DNA of 64,000 nucleotides from Marinifilum flexuosum (GCF_003610555.1 NZ_RAPQ01000014.1:46227-110226), one strand, 5' to 3'; numbered from the stretch's first letter, positions 25,880 through 35,146 are shown. The notes: generated by a model not told the origin, from the letters alone. Program-made: numbers and translations.

Positions 25880-26823
25880 TGTTCTGTAAAATTTGTTTTA
25901 ACCACTTCCTTATTCTCTTTATTCAGCATTTGCTTGGGAATACAATCCTTAATGGTACCAATCACAGAGGTCAGAAGATTCTTTCTCACCTCGCTTTTCA
26001 GTTGAATCAAACTAATCTCCCTTACCTTATCACTTCCTTTGATCTCTTTCAACAAATCCTCCTGATCCGCAGGAATCATTAATGTTGCCAGTTCAGGAAC
26101 AAAAGTAATTCCGCCTTTGTATTCCACAATTCTTCGCAAAGCATCTATATTATTGCTTTCATAAACCAGTTCACTCTCCTCTTTTTTGTTTAAAGAACAG
26201 ATATTGCTTACCTGATCCATAAAACAATTCCCTTCCTTAAGCATCCATATGCTGTTATGATCTATCTCATCAATGCCAATTTCATCTTCTTCAAACAAAT
26301 CGTGCTTATCAGATACATAGAGATAGAACTTCTCGTAAAAAATCGAACAAACTTCCAAATTGCTCTTCAGTTGAATTGGGGTTGATATGATTCCTCCATG
26401 CAAACTACCATCTTTCACTCCTTGTAAAACCTCTTCGGTAATCATCTCCTTAACGGTGAGTTTCAATTTCGGATAGCGCTGATTGAGTTCATCCACAAAC
26501 AAAGGCACCAAATATGGCGCAAGGGTTGGAATAATTCCCAAACAAAGCTCTCCCTGAATGTCTTCAGATAAATTCACAGCAAAATCTTCCAAATGCTTCG
26601 ATTCTGTAATCAGCAACTGTGCTTTCTCCAGAAAAAGATTTCCATTTGTGGTGGGTTCCACCTGCTTTCTGCTTCTGTCGAAAAGCTTTATTCCCAGTTC
26701 ATCTTCCAATGCTTGTATTTGCAAGCTAACCGCAGGTTGCGACACTCCCATAAACTTGGCCACCTTACCATATCCTCCTAGTTTTTGCAAAGCCAAAGCA
26801 TATTCAAGCTGTTTTAAGGTCAT
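25876..26823 (-). CDS. oxyR: OxyR-type LysR regulator (peroxide sensor)
   Basis: 315 residues. The N-terminal LysR helix-turn-helix (LKQLEYALALQKLGGYGKVA; SQPAVSLQIQALE) is followed by a substrate-binding-type domain with the redox pair Cys200 and Cys209 in EGNCFMDQVSNIC. This spacing of nine and the surrounding EGxC...DQ...C match the disulfide-forming Cys199/Cys208 of E. coli OxyR. It should sense H2O2 by disulfide formation and control catalase/peroxiredoxin-type genes, none of which are adjacent. The C-terminal 15 residues are an extra charged tail. A 4-base overlap with the ABM gene indicates an operon. Confidence 0.92.
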   Translation of the reverse strand: MTLKQLEYALALQKLGGYGKVAKFMGVSQPAVSLQIQALEDELGIKLFDRSRKQVEPTTNGNLFLEKAQLLITESKHLEDFAVNLSEDIQGELCLGIIPTLAPYLVPLFVDELNQRYPKLKLTVKEMITEEVLQGVKDGSLHGGIISTPIQLKSNLEVCSIFYEKFYLYVSDKHDLFEEDEIGIDEIDHNSIWMLKEGNCFMDQVSNICSLNKKEESELVYESNNIDALRRIVEYKGGITFVPELATLMIPADQEDLLKEIKGSDKVREISLIQLKSEVRKNLLTSVIGTIKDCIPKQMLNKENKEVVKTNFTEQ

Positions 26824-26964
26824 TCTTTAATAATTATTTTTAATTACAAACCTAAATTTAATTAAATTATCTAATACCACTAACCAATTATCGACAATGT
26901 CCATAATTTCAAGCAAAATCTACTTTTATTAAATGGTAAAAGATAAAAAAACACGAATTGTTTA

Positions 26965-26972
26965 TAACTTTG
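26965..26972 (+). promoter_or_regulatory. Bacteroidota -7 box upstream of mtnN-luxS
   Basis: TAACTTTG matches the TAnnTTTG -7 consensus of the Bacteroidota housekeeping sigma factor, about 75 bases before the mtnN ATG. A clear -33 TTG at the usual distance is not evident. Confidence 0.45.
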
Positions 26973-27045
26973 AGGGCTCTAAATAAATCGAACAATAAAG
27001 GCATTAGAACTTTATTCTTCAAACTTTGAACATTATACTGTATCC

Positions 27046-27744
27046 ATGAAAATAGGTATTATAGGGGCAATGGAAATTGAGGTTGTAAGACTTCGAGCAT
27101 TATTGTCGGATAAAAATGAACAAAAAAAAGGCGGTTTTGTTTTCTATACTGGAAAGCTAAACGGAAATGATATTGTTCTGTTACAATCAGGCATTGGAAA
27201 AGTAAATGCTGCAATTGGTGCGGCAATCATGATCGATAACTACTCTCCTGATTTTGTAATTAACACAGGTGCAGCCGGAGGATTTCCTGGTGATTTAAAA
27301 GTTGGCGATATTGTAATTTCGAAAGAATTGATTCATCACGACATGGACTGTACTGTTTTTGGATACAAAACCGGTCAAGTTCCTGGGATGCCTGCGAGCT
27401 TTGTTGCTGATGAAAAATTAATCGATTTGGCTGATAAGTGCATTCACAAATTGATTGATGTAAAAACCAAGACAGCAACAATTCTTACCGGCGATCAGTT
27501 TATGAATAATCCTGAAGCCACTAAAAATATTAAAGATACCTTCCCATCTGCCGAAGCTGTGGAAATGGAAGGTGCTGCAATCGCTCAAACTTGCTTTCAA
27601 TTCAAAGTTCCTTTTGTTGTTATCCGATCAATTTCGGATATTGCAGGACAAGAGAATGCAGTTGAGTATGAAGAATTTGTTGAAACCGCTGCTGTAAACT
27701 CAGCAAATATGGTTGTTGAAATGACCAAAGAATTAGCAAAATAG
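27046..27744 (+). CDS. mtnN: 5'-methylthioadenosine/S-adenosylhomocysteine nucleosidase
   Basis: 232 residues, the usual length. Family motifs: KIGIIGAMEIEV at the start (acid catalyst Glu region), INTGAAGGFP, the nucleoside-binding VEMEGAAIAQTC and the catalytic Asp in RSISDIAG. The enzyme cleaves the N-glycosidic bond of MTA and SAH, giving adenine and S-ribosylhomocysteine. It lies 15 bases upstream of luxS, whose enzyme uses that S-ribosylhomocysteine, so the pair forms the activated-methyl-cycle operon. Confidence 0.96.
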   Translation: MKIGIIGAMEIEVVRLRALLSDKNEQKKGGFVFYTGKLNGNDIVLLQSGIGKVNAAIGAAIMIDNYSPDFVINTGAAGGFPGDLKVGDIVISKELIHHDMDCTVFGYKTGQVPGMPASFVADEKLIDLADKCIHKLIDVKTKTATILTGDQFMNNPEATKNIKDTFPSAEAVEMEGAAIAQTCFQFKVPFVVIRSISDIAGQENAVEYEEFVETAAVNSANMVVEMTKELAK

Positions 27745-27759
27745 TTTAAATAAAAGAAT

Positions 27760-28239
27760 ATGGAAAAGATAGATAGCTTTACGGTTGATCACAATAAATT
27801 AAAAAGAGGAATTTACGTATCAAGAAAAGATCAGTTTGGTGACGAAACCATTACAACATTCGACATCAGAACCAAATTGGCCAACCAGGAACCTGCTATG
27901 GATATTCCTGCAATGCATACCATGGAACATCTTGGTGCAACCTTTTTAAGAAACAGCAAAGAGTGGGCAGACAAAACAGTTTACTTTGGCCCAATGGGAT
28001 GTAGAACTGGATTTTACATTATCTTCCATGGAGATCTAAAATCAGAAGATATTATTGATGTTACCAAAGAAATGTTCGATTTTATGGCTGATTTCCAAGG
28101 TGAGATACCAGGAACCAACAAAATTGAATGTGGTAACTATGTAAGCCACGATCTAACAGTTGCAAAATGGGAATCGGATAAGTACAGAAAAGAAGTGCTT
28201 TCTAATCTTACTGAAGAAAATTTGAATTACCCACAATAA
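27760..28239 (+). CDS. luxS: S-ribosylhomocysteine lyase LuxS
   Basis: 159 residues. The metal-binding HTMEH (His53, His57), the active-site Cys81 in GPMGCRTGFY and the late metal Cys in ECGNYVSHD are all present. LuxS splits S-ribosylhomocysteine into homocysteine and DPD, the precursor of AI-2. Together with mtnN directly upstream it completes SAH recycling; quorum signalling by AI-2 is possible but not shown. A strong terminator follows. Confidence 0.97.
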   Translation: MEKIDSFTVDHNKLKRGIYVSRKDQFGDETITTFDIRTKLANQEPAMDIPAMHTMEHLGATFLRNSKEWADKTVYFGPMGCRTGFYIIFHGDLKSEDIIDVTKEMFDFMADFQGEIPGTNKIECGNYVSHDLTVAKWESDKYRKEVLSNLTEENLNYPQ

Positions 28240-28261
28240 TTCAAACCACATAAAAAAAGCT

Positions 28262-28290
28262 AAGGTCGTCATTCACTGACGACCTTTTTT
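28262..28290 (+). terminator. Rho-independent terminator of mtnN-luxS
   Basis: AAGGTCGTCA, loop TTCAC, TGACGACCTT, then TTTT: perfect 10-bp stem, 23 bases after the luxS stop. Confidence 0.95.
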
Positions 28291-28338
28291 ATTTCCTAAT
28301 TTTCATTAAATTTATGGAAAATGAAATTGCATTAATCC

Positions 28339-28788
28339 ATGAAAATTACAGGTTTTCGATTCTTTATTATTACTGCTTTAATACTACTTATTCCTATTTA
28401 CAGCAATTGGAGATTGTTATTGAATGGTGATAAAACGGAAGGAATCGTTATTAAAACCAGTAAGGACAATATGGGGCAACTCTATTCCATTTATTCCATC
28501 ATTCAATATGAAGTTAAAGGTAAAAACTACCAATTAAAAGGATTGGAAAATGTTGAATACCCGCTTGGGAAAAATTTTACCATACTATTTGATCCTAATA
28601 ATCCTAATGATGCAATTCTATATAATTTCAAAGGCATTTACTTTAATCGCTCGACCTCTGTTGCCATTGTCATGTTCGTTTTGTGGGTAGCTTTTTATTT
28701 AAGCTTTAGTCCCAAAAGTGATAAAAGAAGATCTCAAAGAGAGAAGTTCAACTCCAATGGAAAACTCTCCCATCACAAATTAAACTAA
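28339..28788 (+). CDS. DUF3592-like small membrane protein
   Basis: 149 residues with a transmembrane helix at each side (about 7-27 and 108-128) and a beta-rich exposed middle: GDKTEGIVIKTSKD, IIQYEVKGKNYQLKG, LGKNFTILFDPNNPNDAIL. This is the DUF3592 layout, also seen in the longer protein at 11199-11987. The basic tail (KSDKRRSQREKF) should be cytoplasmic. Function unknown. Confidence 0.75.
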   Translation: MKITGFRFFIITALILLIPIYSNWRLLLNGDKTEGIVIKTSKDNMGQLYSIYSIIQYEVKGKNYQLKGLENVEYPLGKNFTILFDPNNPNDAILYNFKGIYFNRSTSVAIVMFVLWVAFYLSFSPKSDKRRSQREKFNSNGKLSHHKLN

Positions 28789-28847
28789 GCCCTTGCATTT
28801 CATCAGATAACTAATTTTCAATCTTTTTAAGATTTGTTGACATTTAA

Positions 28848-28864
28848 TTGGCACGCATCTTGCA
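28848..28864 (+). promoter_or_regulatory. sigma-54 (RpoN) promoter
   Basis: TTGGCAC-GCATC-TTGCA matches the -24/-12 consensus TTGGCAC-N5-TTGCA at every defined base, with the invariant GG and GC 10 bases apart. It lies 56 bases before the ATG at 28920, giving a leader of about 45 bases. An enhancer-binding activator would be required; no such gene is in the window. Confidence 0.85.
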
Positions 28865-28919
28865 ATTCTGTGATCGACTGCAGTAAAATTATTTGGGTTA
28901 GAAATATTATTTAATAGTT

Positions 28920-29510
28920 ATGAAACGAAATACATTAACATTAATAGCGATTTTAATATTGGGAGCAATCTCATTTTCAAGTTTTGCAGAAGGAAAAGAA
29001 TTAACCAAGCAAGAAAAGAAAGAACTTAGGAAAGAAAAAAGAGCGGCTCGAAAGGCCGAAAGAAAAATGTATAACAGCGAAATGCATAAAATAGCCTATC
29101 AAGCATTAAAAGATCTGGATTTTGTACTGGAAGCAAATACTTTATATGGAAAAAGAGGGAAAACAATAATGGTTTCAGACCACTTGAATTTCATCTCTGT
29201 AGATAAGGATAAAGCAGTATTACAATTGGCTTTTATGGGTTATAGAGGTCCCAATGGATTAGGAGGTATAACACTTAACGGAAGAGTTTCCAACAAAGAA
29301 TATTCCACAGACAAACATGGAAATCAGTTTTTGAAATTTAATGTATTGGGAGCAGCTCTAAACGCGGAAGTTAGAATTACCCTTAATGCATCAGGCAATA
29401 CAGCCGATGCATATGTAAATGCTAATACATCAAGTGGTAAGATCCAATTTCGCGGAAGCCTGGTACCAAAAGTTGATACCAGAACCTACAAAAGTGGATT
29501 CGATATTTAA
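28920..29510 (+). CDS. DUF4251 domain protein, exported
   Basis: 196 residues. Signal peptide (residues 1-23, ending SSFAEG), then a strongly basic/acidic helical stretch (KQEKKELRKEKRAARKAERK), then the DUF4251 domain from about residue 55: LEANTLYGKRGKTIMVSDHLNFI, LQLAFMGYRGPNGLGGITLNG and VRITLNASGNTADAYVN (seen in shorter pieces). The family is confined to Bacteroidota and has a calycin-like beta fold of unknown role. Expression under a sigma-54 promoter suggests that it responds to envelope or nutrient state. Confidence 0.85.
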   Translation: MKRNTLTLIAILILGAISFSSFAEGKELTKQEKKELRKEKRAARKAERKMYNSEMHKIAYQALKDLDFVLEANTLYGKRGKTIMVSDHLNFISVDKDKAVLQLAFMGYRGPNGLGGITLNGRVSNKEYSTDKHGNQFLKFNVLGAALNAEVRITLNASGNTADAYVNANTSSGKIQFRGSLVPKVDTRTYKSGFDI

Positions 29511-29530
29511 TTGACATTAGTTTACAACTT

Positions 29531-29564
29531 TAAAACCGTTCTTTTATAAAGCAGCGGTTTTTTT
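29531..29564 (+). terminator. terminator after the DUF4251 gene
   Basis: AAACCG ... CGGTTT stem with an AU-rich loop, followed by a run of T (29558-29564), about 20 bases after the stop. Confidence 0.7.
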
Positions 29565-29598
29565 GTGTACAAAAATCGTTAAGCCCAATTTTCAATTC

Positions 29599-29606
29599 TA
29601 TCTTTG
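29599..29606 (+). promoter_or_regulatory. -7 box of the U32 peptidase gene
   Basis: TATCTTTG fits TAnnTTTG, 23 bases before the ATG at 29629, giving a short leader. Confidence 0.5.
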
Positions 29607-29628
29607 CAACAGAACAAATTTTTAAAGA

Positions 29629-31602
29629 ATGAATAAACCTGAACTATTACTACCTGTTGGAAATCCTGAAATGTTTCATGCTGCCGTTAAAGGTGGAGCT
29701 GATGCTGTATACCTGGGATTGCGTCAATTTAATGCACGTGGAAGAGCATCAAACTTTACAAGCTCACAACTGCTAGCACTCATTAAAATTGCAAAGAAAA
29801 ATAACATCAAGGTTTATCTTACTTTAAATACGGTAATTAAAAATGAAGAATTACCCGACTTGTTGGATACTTTAAATTTAATTCAGAAAACTGGAATTGA
29901 TGCCATCATCATTCAGGATTGGGGCGTATACTACCTGGTAAAAAAGCATTTTCCTAAAATTACGGTACATGCAAGTACACAGATGGCTCACCACAATTCA
30001 TTGGGAGCTATTTACTGCAAAAGCAAGGATTTCGAAAGAGTTGTAATGGCAAGGGAATTGACTCTTCCTGAATTAAAAGAAATTCGTAAGAAATCTGATA
30101 TTGAATTAGAGATATTCATGCATGGAGCTCTATGCTACTCTTTCTCTGGCATGTGCTTATTTAGTAGCTTTCTTGGCGGAAGTGGTGCAAACAGAGGTTT
30201 GTGTGCCCAACCTTGCCGCAGGTTCTATGAAACAGGAAAAGAGAAAAGCTACGTCTTTAGTCTAAAAGACAATCAGGCTGTGGATGTATTGCCTGAGCTT
30301 ATGAAAATGGGTGTAGAATCCATTAAGGTAGAAGGAAGATTAAAACCAGCAGAGTTTGTATATAATGTTTCAAGAGCTTATCGAAAAGTAATTGACAATA
30401 ACGACTTAAAAACAGCCAAGGAAATTCTCGCCTATGATATGGGACGTGAGAAGACTGGTTATTTTCTTGCCGGAAATGTAAACAAAGCCATTACAGAAAA
30501 TACAAATACTGGAATTTTGATTGGTACTGTTGAAAAGAGATCTAGAAACTCTGTTATTTTCACCTCCTCTCATGAAATACAAATGGGAAACAGAATCAGG
30601 TTTAAGCAAAAGAATGGTGAACCTCAAAAAGCCGTTAAAGTAAAGGAATTTAAAGAACTTAGCAATGGTACTTATCAACTTGAAATTGGAAATGTTGTAG
30701 CTGAGAAAGGCGACCAGGTATATTTGGCTGGAATGATGCAGGAAAAATTTCCCAACAAGTTCCGTGAGGAAGGTAAACCACTCAAAGCTAACATGCATAG
30801 AACTGAGAAAGCTAAAATTTTAAACTCTTTAGGAAAAAAGAATATTCCACAAAAAGAGCAAATCTATGTTCGCATTGATTCCTTAGCCTGGTTGCGTAAA
30901 GTAAACTTAAACGAGCTAAACTATTTAACACTTAACCTTAAAAAATCGGAATGGGAAGAGTTGAAATGGGATGTTCCTTTTCTTCAAAAGAATGCAAACA
31001 AACTAATTATTGAATTGCCAAAATTCATTCAGGAAAAAGATTTGGAATTCTACAAGCAGCTTTGCAAAAAAGCCATGCGAAATGGATATCAGAACTTTAT
31101 GCTGAGTCATCTTTCTCAAAAGCTATTGCTTCCAAACAAAGCTCGCATTTCTTGCAACGAGAATGTTTACCTGTTTAACGATGCTGCAATAGCTCACCTG
31201 CGAGATGAAAAAATCAACCTATTCTGTCATCCACAGGAAAATGATCTGGAAAACTTGTTGAAGAGCAATGATCGTTTTGGAATTGTTCCCGTGTACTTCT
31301 ACCCTCAATTATTCTACTCACGTATGCCAGTTAAAACGGTAAATGATGAGTTAATTGATGATATGCAAGGTGAATACAACAAGGAGCTTCGCGATGGAAT
31401 GACCATTGTTTATCCAAAACACCCAGTTACCTGGATGCAACAGAAAAACAACTTGTACAAGGAAGGATTCAGAAGATTTTTAATTGACTTGAGCAATGAG
31501 AAAGTATCATCAAACACTTTTAAAAGACTGATGAAGAACTTCCAGCAATCAAAACAAGTACAGCCATCAACCAGCTTTAACTTGAAAAAAGGACTGAAAT
31601 AA
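29629..31602 (+). CDS. U32 family peptidase, RlhA-like (23S rRNA hydroxylation)
   Basis: 657 residues. The N-terminal TIM-barrel-type U32 domain starts PELLLPVGNPEMFHAAVKGGADAVYLG and carries the FeS cysteines Cys169, Cys176, Cys192 and Cys196 in EIFMHGALCYSFSGMC and LCAQPCRR. The middle has the SLKDNQAVDVLPELMKMG and SIKVEGRLKP motifs. Length and domain layout match E. coli RlhA (about 650 residues), which makes 5-hydroxycytidine at C2501 of 23S rRNA, rather than the short UbiU/UbiV/TrhP forms. No protease active site is known for this branch. Starts 23 bases after a -7 box. Confidence 0.88.
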   Translation: MNKPELLLPVGNPEMFHAAVKGGADAVYLGLRQFNARGRASNFTSSQLLALIKIAKKNNIKVYLTLNTVIKNEELPDLLDTLNLIQKTGIDAIIIQDWGVYYLVKKHFPKITVHASTQMAHHNSLGAIYCKSKDFERVVMARELTLPELKEIRKKSDIELEIFMHGALCYSFSGMCLFSSFLGGSGANRGLCAQPCRRFYETGKEKSYVFSLKDNQAVDVLPELMKMGVESIKVEGRLKPAEFVYNVSRAYRKVIDNNDLKTAKEILAYDMGREKTGYFLAGNVNKAITENTNTGILIGTVEKRSRNSVIFTSSHEIQMGNRIRFKQKNGEPQKAVKVKEFKELSNGTYQLEIGNVVAEKGDQVYLAGMMQEKFPNKFREEGKPLKANMHRTEKAKILNSLGKKNIPQKEQIYVRIDSLAWLRKVNLNELNYLTLNLKKSEWEELKWDVPFLQKNANKLIIELPKFIQEKDLEFYKQLCKKAMRNGYQNFMLSHLSQKLLLPNKARISCNENVYLFNDAAIAHLRDEKINLFCHPQENDLENLLKSNDRFGIVPVYFYPQLFYSRMPVKTVNDELIDDMQGEYNKELRDGMTIVYPKHPVTWMQQKNNLYKEGFRRFLIDLSNEKVSSNTFKRLMKNFQQSKQVQPSTSFNLKKGLK

Positions 31603-31811
31603 TTAATTACAAATTAAGAATGAGTAATTGCGAATTTTGCAAATACCTTTGACATTAGATCTAATATTTCTATTACAATCGTAATTCGTAATTGCCAATT
31701 CGTAATTAAATAAAACATGTTGCTAAATGGGTAAAAACCCTTAGTAAAGACAGAGTTTTTTTACTATTTTGGCGATCGAACAATTTTAATATTAACACTA
31801 AACCTAACAAA

Positions 31812-33926
31812 GTGAAAAAGACGTTCCTTTATTTACTTGTAGCAGGTATGGCATTTACAGCCTGCGATGGAAAAAAAAGCGAGCAAAAGACTGACAATCC
31901 GTTTTTTGCTGAGTACAACACTCCATATCAAACTCCTCCGTTTGATTTAATTAAATTCGAACATTTCGAGCCAGCTTTCATGAAAGGTATGGAAGAAGGT
32001 CGTGCGGAAATTGATGCAATTGCAAACAGCAAAGAAGCTCCAACTTTCGAAAACACAATTTTAGCATACGAAAAATCAGGTGCTTTATTGGATAAAGTAG
32101 GAAATGTATTCTACAATATTAAAGGATCGGAAAACAACGATTCTATTGCTGCATTAGCTAAAAGATTATCTCCAATTACAACTAAGTATTATGGTGATAT
32201 TAGCTTAAACGAAAACTTATTCAAAAGAATTAAGGCAGTTTACGAACAAAAAGATCAACTTGAACTTTCTGTTGAAGAACAAACTATGCTAGATAAAATC
32301 TACAAAGGATTTGTTCGTGGTGGCGCTAATCTTCCAGCTGACAAGAAAGATCAATTGCGTAAGATCGATGAAGAACTTGCTTCATTAACTCTTCAATTTG
32401 GTGAAAATGTATTGAAAGAAACCAATAATTTTGAATTGGTTATCGATAATGAAAAAGATCTTGCTGGTCTTCCTGCTGGTGTTGTTGCTGCTGCTGCTGA
32501 AACTGCAAAAGCTGCTGGCAAAGAAGGAAAATGGCTGTTCACTACTCAAAAGCCAAGCATGTTACCTTTCCTACAGTATGCTGATAATCGTGATCTTCGT
32601 AAGAAGCTTTACATGGGATATGTAAACCGTGGTAACAACAACAACGAGTACGACAACAAAGAGATTGCCAAGAAATTGGTAAATCTGCGTATTCAACGTG
32701 CTAAATTATTCGGATACAACAACTATGCAGAATATGTTCTTGAAAAGAACATGGCTAAGAATCCTGAAAATGCTTTCAAATTATTGAACAAGCTTTGGAA
32801 AGCTGCTCTTCCTAATGCGAAGAAAGAAGTGAAGGAAATGCAAAAAATCATCAACAAAGAAGGTGGTAAATTCAAGCTAGCTTCTTGGGACTGGTGGTAC
32901 TATGCTGACAAAGTAAAGAAAGCAAAATACGATCTTGACGAAGAAGAATTGCGTCCATATTTCGAAATTAACAACGTTCGTGAAGGTGCATTTGCATTGG
33001 CTAATAAGCTTTGGGGTGTTAAATTTGTTGAACGTAATGATATTGCGAAATTCAACCCTGAAAACCAGGTATTCGAAATGCAGGAAGCTGATGGAACTCA
33101 CATTGGTATTTTCTATATGGATTTCCACCCACGTGCTTCAAAACGTAGTGGTGCCTGGATGAGTTCATTCCGTAAACAATCAGGTTTTGGTACCGATAAA
33201 GAAGTTACTCCAATCATCATGAACATCTGTAACTTTACTAAGCCTGTTGGCGATACTCCTGCATTGTTAACTCCAGATGAAGTTGAAACTTTATTCCACG
33301 AATTTGGTCACGCTTTACACGGATTCTTCTCGAAGTGTAAGTACAACTACCTTTCAGGAACTTCTGTATCTCGTGATTTTGTAGAGCTTCCTTCTCAGGT
33401 AATGGAAAACTGGTGTTTCGAACCAGAAATGTTAGCAATTTACGCGAAGCATTACAAAACTGGTGAAGTAATTCCTGCTGAATTGGTTAAGAAAATTCAA
33501 AATGCTGGTAAATTCAACCAAGGATTTGCTACTGTTGAGTATTTGGCAGCTTCAATGTTAGATATGAAATATCATACTTTAACTGAACCATTGACTGAAG
33601 ATGTAATGACTTTCGAAAAGAACTACCTTGAAGGTTTAGGTTTGATTCCTGAAATCTACTCAAGATATCGTTCAACTTACTTCAAGCACATTTTTGCTGG
33701 TGGTTATTCAGCTGGTTACTATGCTTACATTTGGGCTGGTGTTCTTGATTCAGATGCTTTCCAGGCATTTAAAGAAACTAGCTTATTCGACAAGCAAACA
33801 GCTAAATTATTCCGCGACAATGTATTGTCTAAAGGTGGTACTGAAGACCCAATGGAATTGTACAAGCGATTCAGAGGTGCAGAGCCAAACGAAGATGCTC
33901 TATTGGTGAAGAGAGGATTAAAATAA
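31812..33926 (+). CDS. M3 family metallopeptidase (Dcp-like), lipoprotein
   Basis: 704 residues from a GTG start (GTGAAAAAGACG). A lipobox AFTAC makes it a lipoprotein. The Dcp/oligopeptidase A-type fold is seen in NTPYQTPPFDLIKFEHFEPAF at the mature N-terminus (seen in parts) and the zinc motif HEFGH at residues 496-500 within TLFHEFGHALHG, followed by ENWCFEPEM. Members remove dipeptides or cleave short oligopeptides. The AT-rich 209-base gap upstream holds imperfect inverted copies of a TTCGTAATTG-like sequence and no gene. Confidence 0.93.
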   Translation: MKKTFLYLLVAGMAFTACDGKKSEQKTDNPFFAEYNTPYQTPPFDLIKFEHFEPAFMKGMEEGRAEIDAIANSKEAPTFENTILAYEKSGALLDKVGNVFYNIKGSENNDSIAALAKRLSPITTKYYGDISLNENLFKRIKAVYEQKDQLELSVEEQTMLDKIYKGFVRGGANLPADKKDQLRKIDEELASLTLQFGENVLKETNNFELVIDNEKDLAGLPAGVVAAAAETAKAAGKEGKWLFTTQKPSMLPFLQYADNRDLRKKLYMGYVNRGNNNNEYDNKEIAKKLVNLRIQRAKLFGYNNYAEYVLEKNMAKNPENAFKLLNKLWKAALPNAKKEVKEMQKIINKEGGKFKLASWDWWYYADKVKKAKYDLDEEELRPYFEINNVREGAFALANKLWGVKFVERNDIAKFNPENQVFEMQEADGTHIGIFYMDFHPRASKRSGAWMSSFRKQSGFGTDKEVTPIIMNICNFTKPVGDTPALLTPDEVETLFHEFGHALHGFFSKCKYNYLSGTSVSRDFVELPSQVMENWCFEPEMLAIYAKHYKTGEVIPAELVKKIQNAGKFNQGFATVEYLAASMLDMKYHTLTEPLTEDVMTFEKNYLEGLGLIPEIYSRYRSTYFKHIFAGGYSAGYYAYIWAGVLDSDAFQAFKETSLFDKQTAKLFRDNVLSKGGTEDPMELYKRFRGAEPNEDALLVKRGLK

Positions 33927-33952
33927 AAATCGCATTTAGCAATATTCAATAT

Positions 33953-33983
33953 AAAAACGACTCACAATGTGAGTCGTTTTTTT
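33953..33983 (+). terminator. Rho-independent terminator after the M3 peptidase gene
   Basis: AAACGACTCAC, loop AAT, GTGAGTCGTTT, then TTTT: perfect 11-bp stem. Confidence 0.95.
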
Positions 33984-34017
33984 GTTACCCATTATTCAAT
34001 GATAATTTTTAATGGGT

Positions 34018-34617
34018 TTATTCCTCGTATTCTGCTTTGGTGATATACATATTCAAAACCTTCTGTTGCATGGCCTCAATCGGATATCCTTCTGGCTCTA
34101 ATACAAAATTCATAGCAATACCATCCAACATAGAAGTCAAAAATTCTGTTTCCATTTCCGGATCGGCAGCTCCAGTTTTACTGAAATATTCATTCAGTAC
34201 ATCAAATTTCATACTTACAATTTCATCTAACTCTTGCTGATACAAAGGCAAAACTCCGGGTTGTAATCTTAAAGCATAAAACAGCTTAAAGAATTTTAAA
34301 TTCTTCTCGATAGAATCAACGTAATCATTAATAAAGAATAGTAATTCTACTTCCTGAAGATCTCCATCTTCATTTGGATCCAAACCGTCGTATAATACAT
34401 GAACAGCTTCGTCCACTATGGTATGCAGCAAATCTTCCTTGGTTTCAAAGTAAGAGAATAATTGATCTTCTGAAATCTCGGCAGCTTTTGCAATTTTTGC
34501 TCCTTTTGCGGCAAAATACCCCTCCTGCACGAAAATCTCTAAGGCGGCATTTAGGATCTCCCTCCTTTTCTCAACATCTTGTGGTAATATATTTTTAGAA
34601 GCCATAACAACAATCAT
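34018..34617 (-). CDS. TetR/AcrR family regulator
   Basis: 199 residues. The N-terminal helix-turn-helix reads RREILNAALEIFVQEGYFAAKGAKIAKAAEISEDQLFSYFETKEDLLHTIVDEA in family order (seen here as one continuous domain, residues 17-70). The ligand domain is all-helical and very acidic. Starts at 34617 or 34605 (MASKNIL). The neighbour is a repeat array, not a transporter, so the target is unknown. It converges with the M3 peptidase gene. Confidence 0.9.
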   Translation of the reverse strand: MIVVMASKNILPQDVEKRREILNAALEIFVQEGYFAAKGAKIAKAAEISEDQLFSYFETKEDLLHTIVDEAVHVLYDGLDPNEDGDLQEVELLFFINDYVDSIEKNLKFFKLFYALRLQPGVLPLYQQELDEIVSMKFDVLNEYFSKTGAADPEMETEFLTSMLDGIAMNFVLEPEGYPIEAMQQKVLNMYITKAEYEE

Positions 34618-34757
34618 TTAGATGAAAAACATCGGTTTTTACCTAAGTTACAACAGAAATTCGCTTACTTCCAAAAAATTATAATCGCAAAAAGACATTC
34701 AATCCTCTGCAATAGGTTTAAAACTCATGTATTTTATTGATTTTTTTGAGAAAATGT

Positions 34758-35120
34758 AACATACTTGAACTCGTACAAGTATTTTTTTCACAAAACGGAA
34801 CGTACGACATCCGTACGGCATTTCTGGTTGGCCGGAAGTGCCATACGAATCTCGTACAACACTTTCGGCTGACCAGATGGCATATACTGAACTCATACGA
34901 GCAATTTTGTTCAGAAGATATATCGTACTAAACTCTTACACTACATTTGGTGAACCAGAACTTCCGTACGAGAGTAGCACAAAGGATTTTTTTGACCGGA
35001 TAACTTGTACCAGACTCGTACACAACATTTGGTCGACCGGAAGCTCTTTACGAGTGTAGTATAAAAGATTTTTCAGTTTGGATGGCACTTACTAGGTTCG
35101 TTCACTTGATTTGGTTGCCG
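34758..35120. repeat. degenerate 41-bp tandem array with 82-bp higher-order period
   Basis: Nine units: starts 34758, 34799 (short, 37), 34836, 34877, 34918, 34959, 35000, 35041, 35082 (39). A rough consensus is a GTACGA/CTCGTAC core followed by ACATTTGGT and GACCGG. Units starting at 34918 and 35000 resemble each other most, and units at 34959 and 35041 form the other pair (both with AGATTTTT or GGATTTTTTT), so the larger period is 82. No two units are identical. The flanking parts of the 34618-35146 gap show one more possible unit before 34758 and nothing else. Confidence 0.85.
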
Positions 35121-35146
35121 AATAACTTTTGTAAAACTTATAAAGT

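Noticed and set aside
34758..35120. CRISPR array
   Set aside because: There is no constant repeat with variable spacers: the whole unit is degenerate, unit length is 41 with no 25-37 bp identical core, and no cas gene is in the window. The same reasoning excludes the other two arrays.
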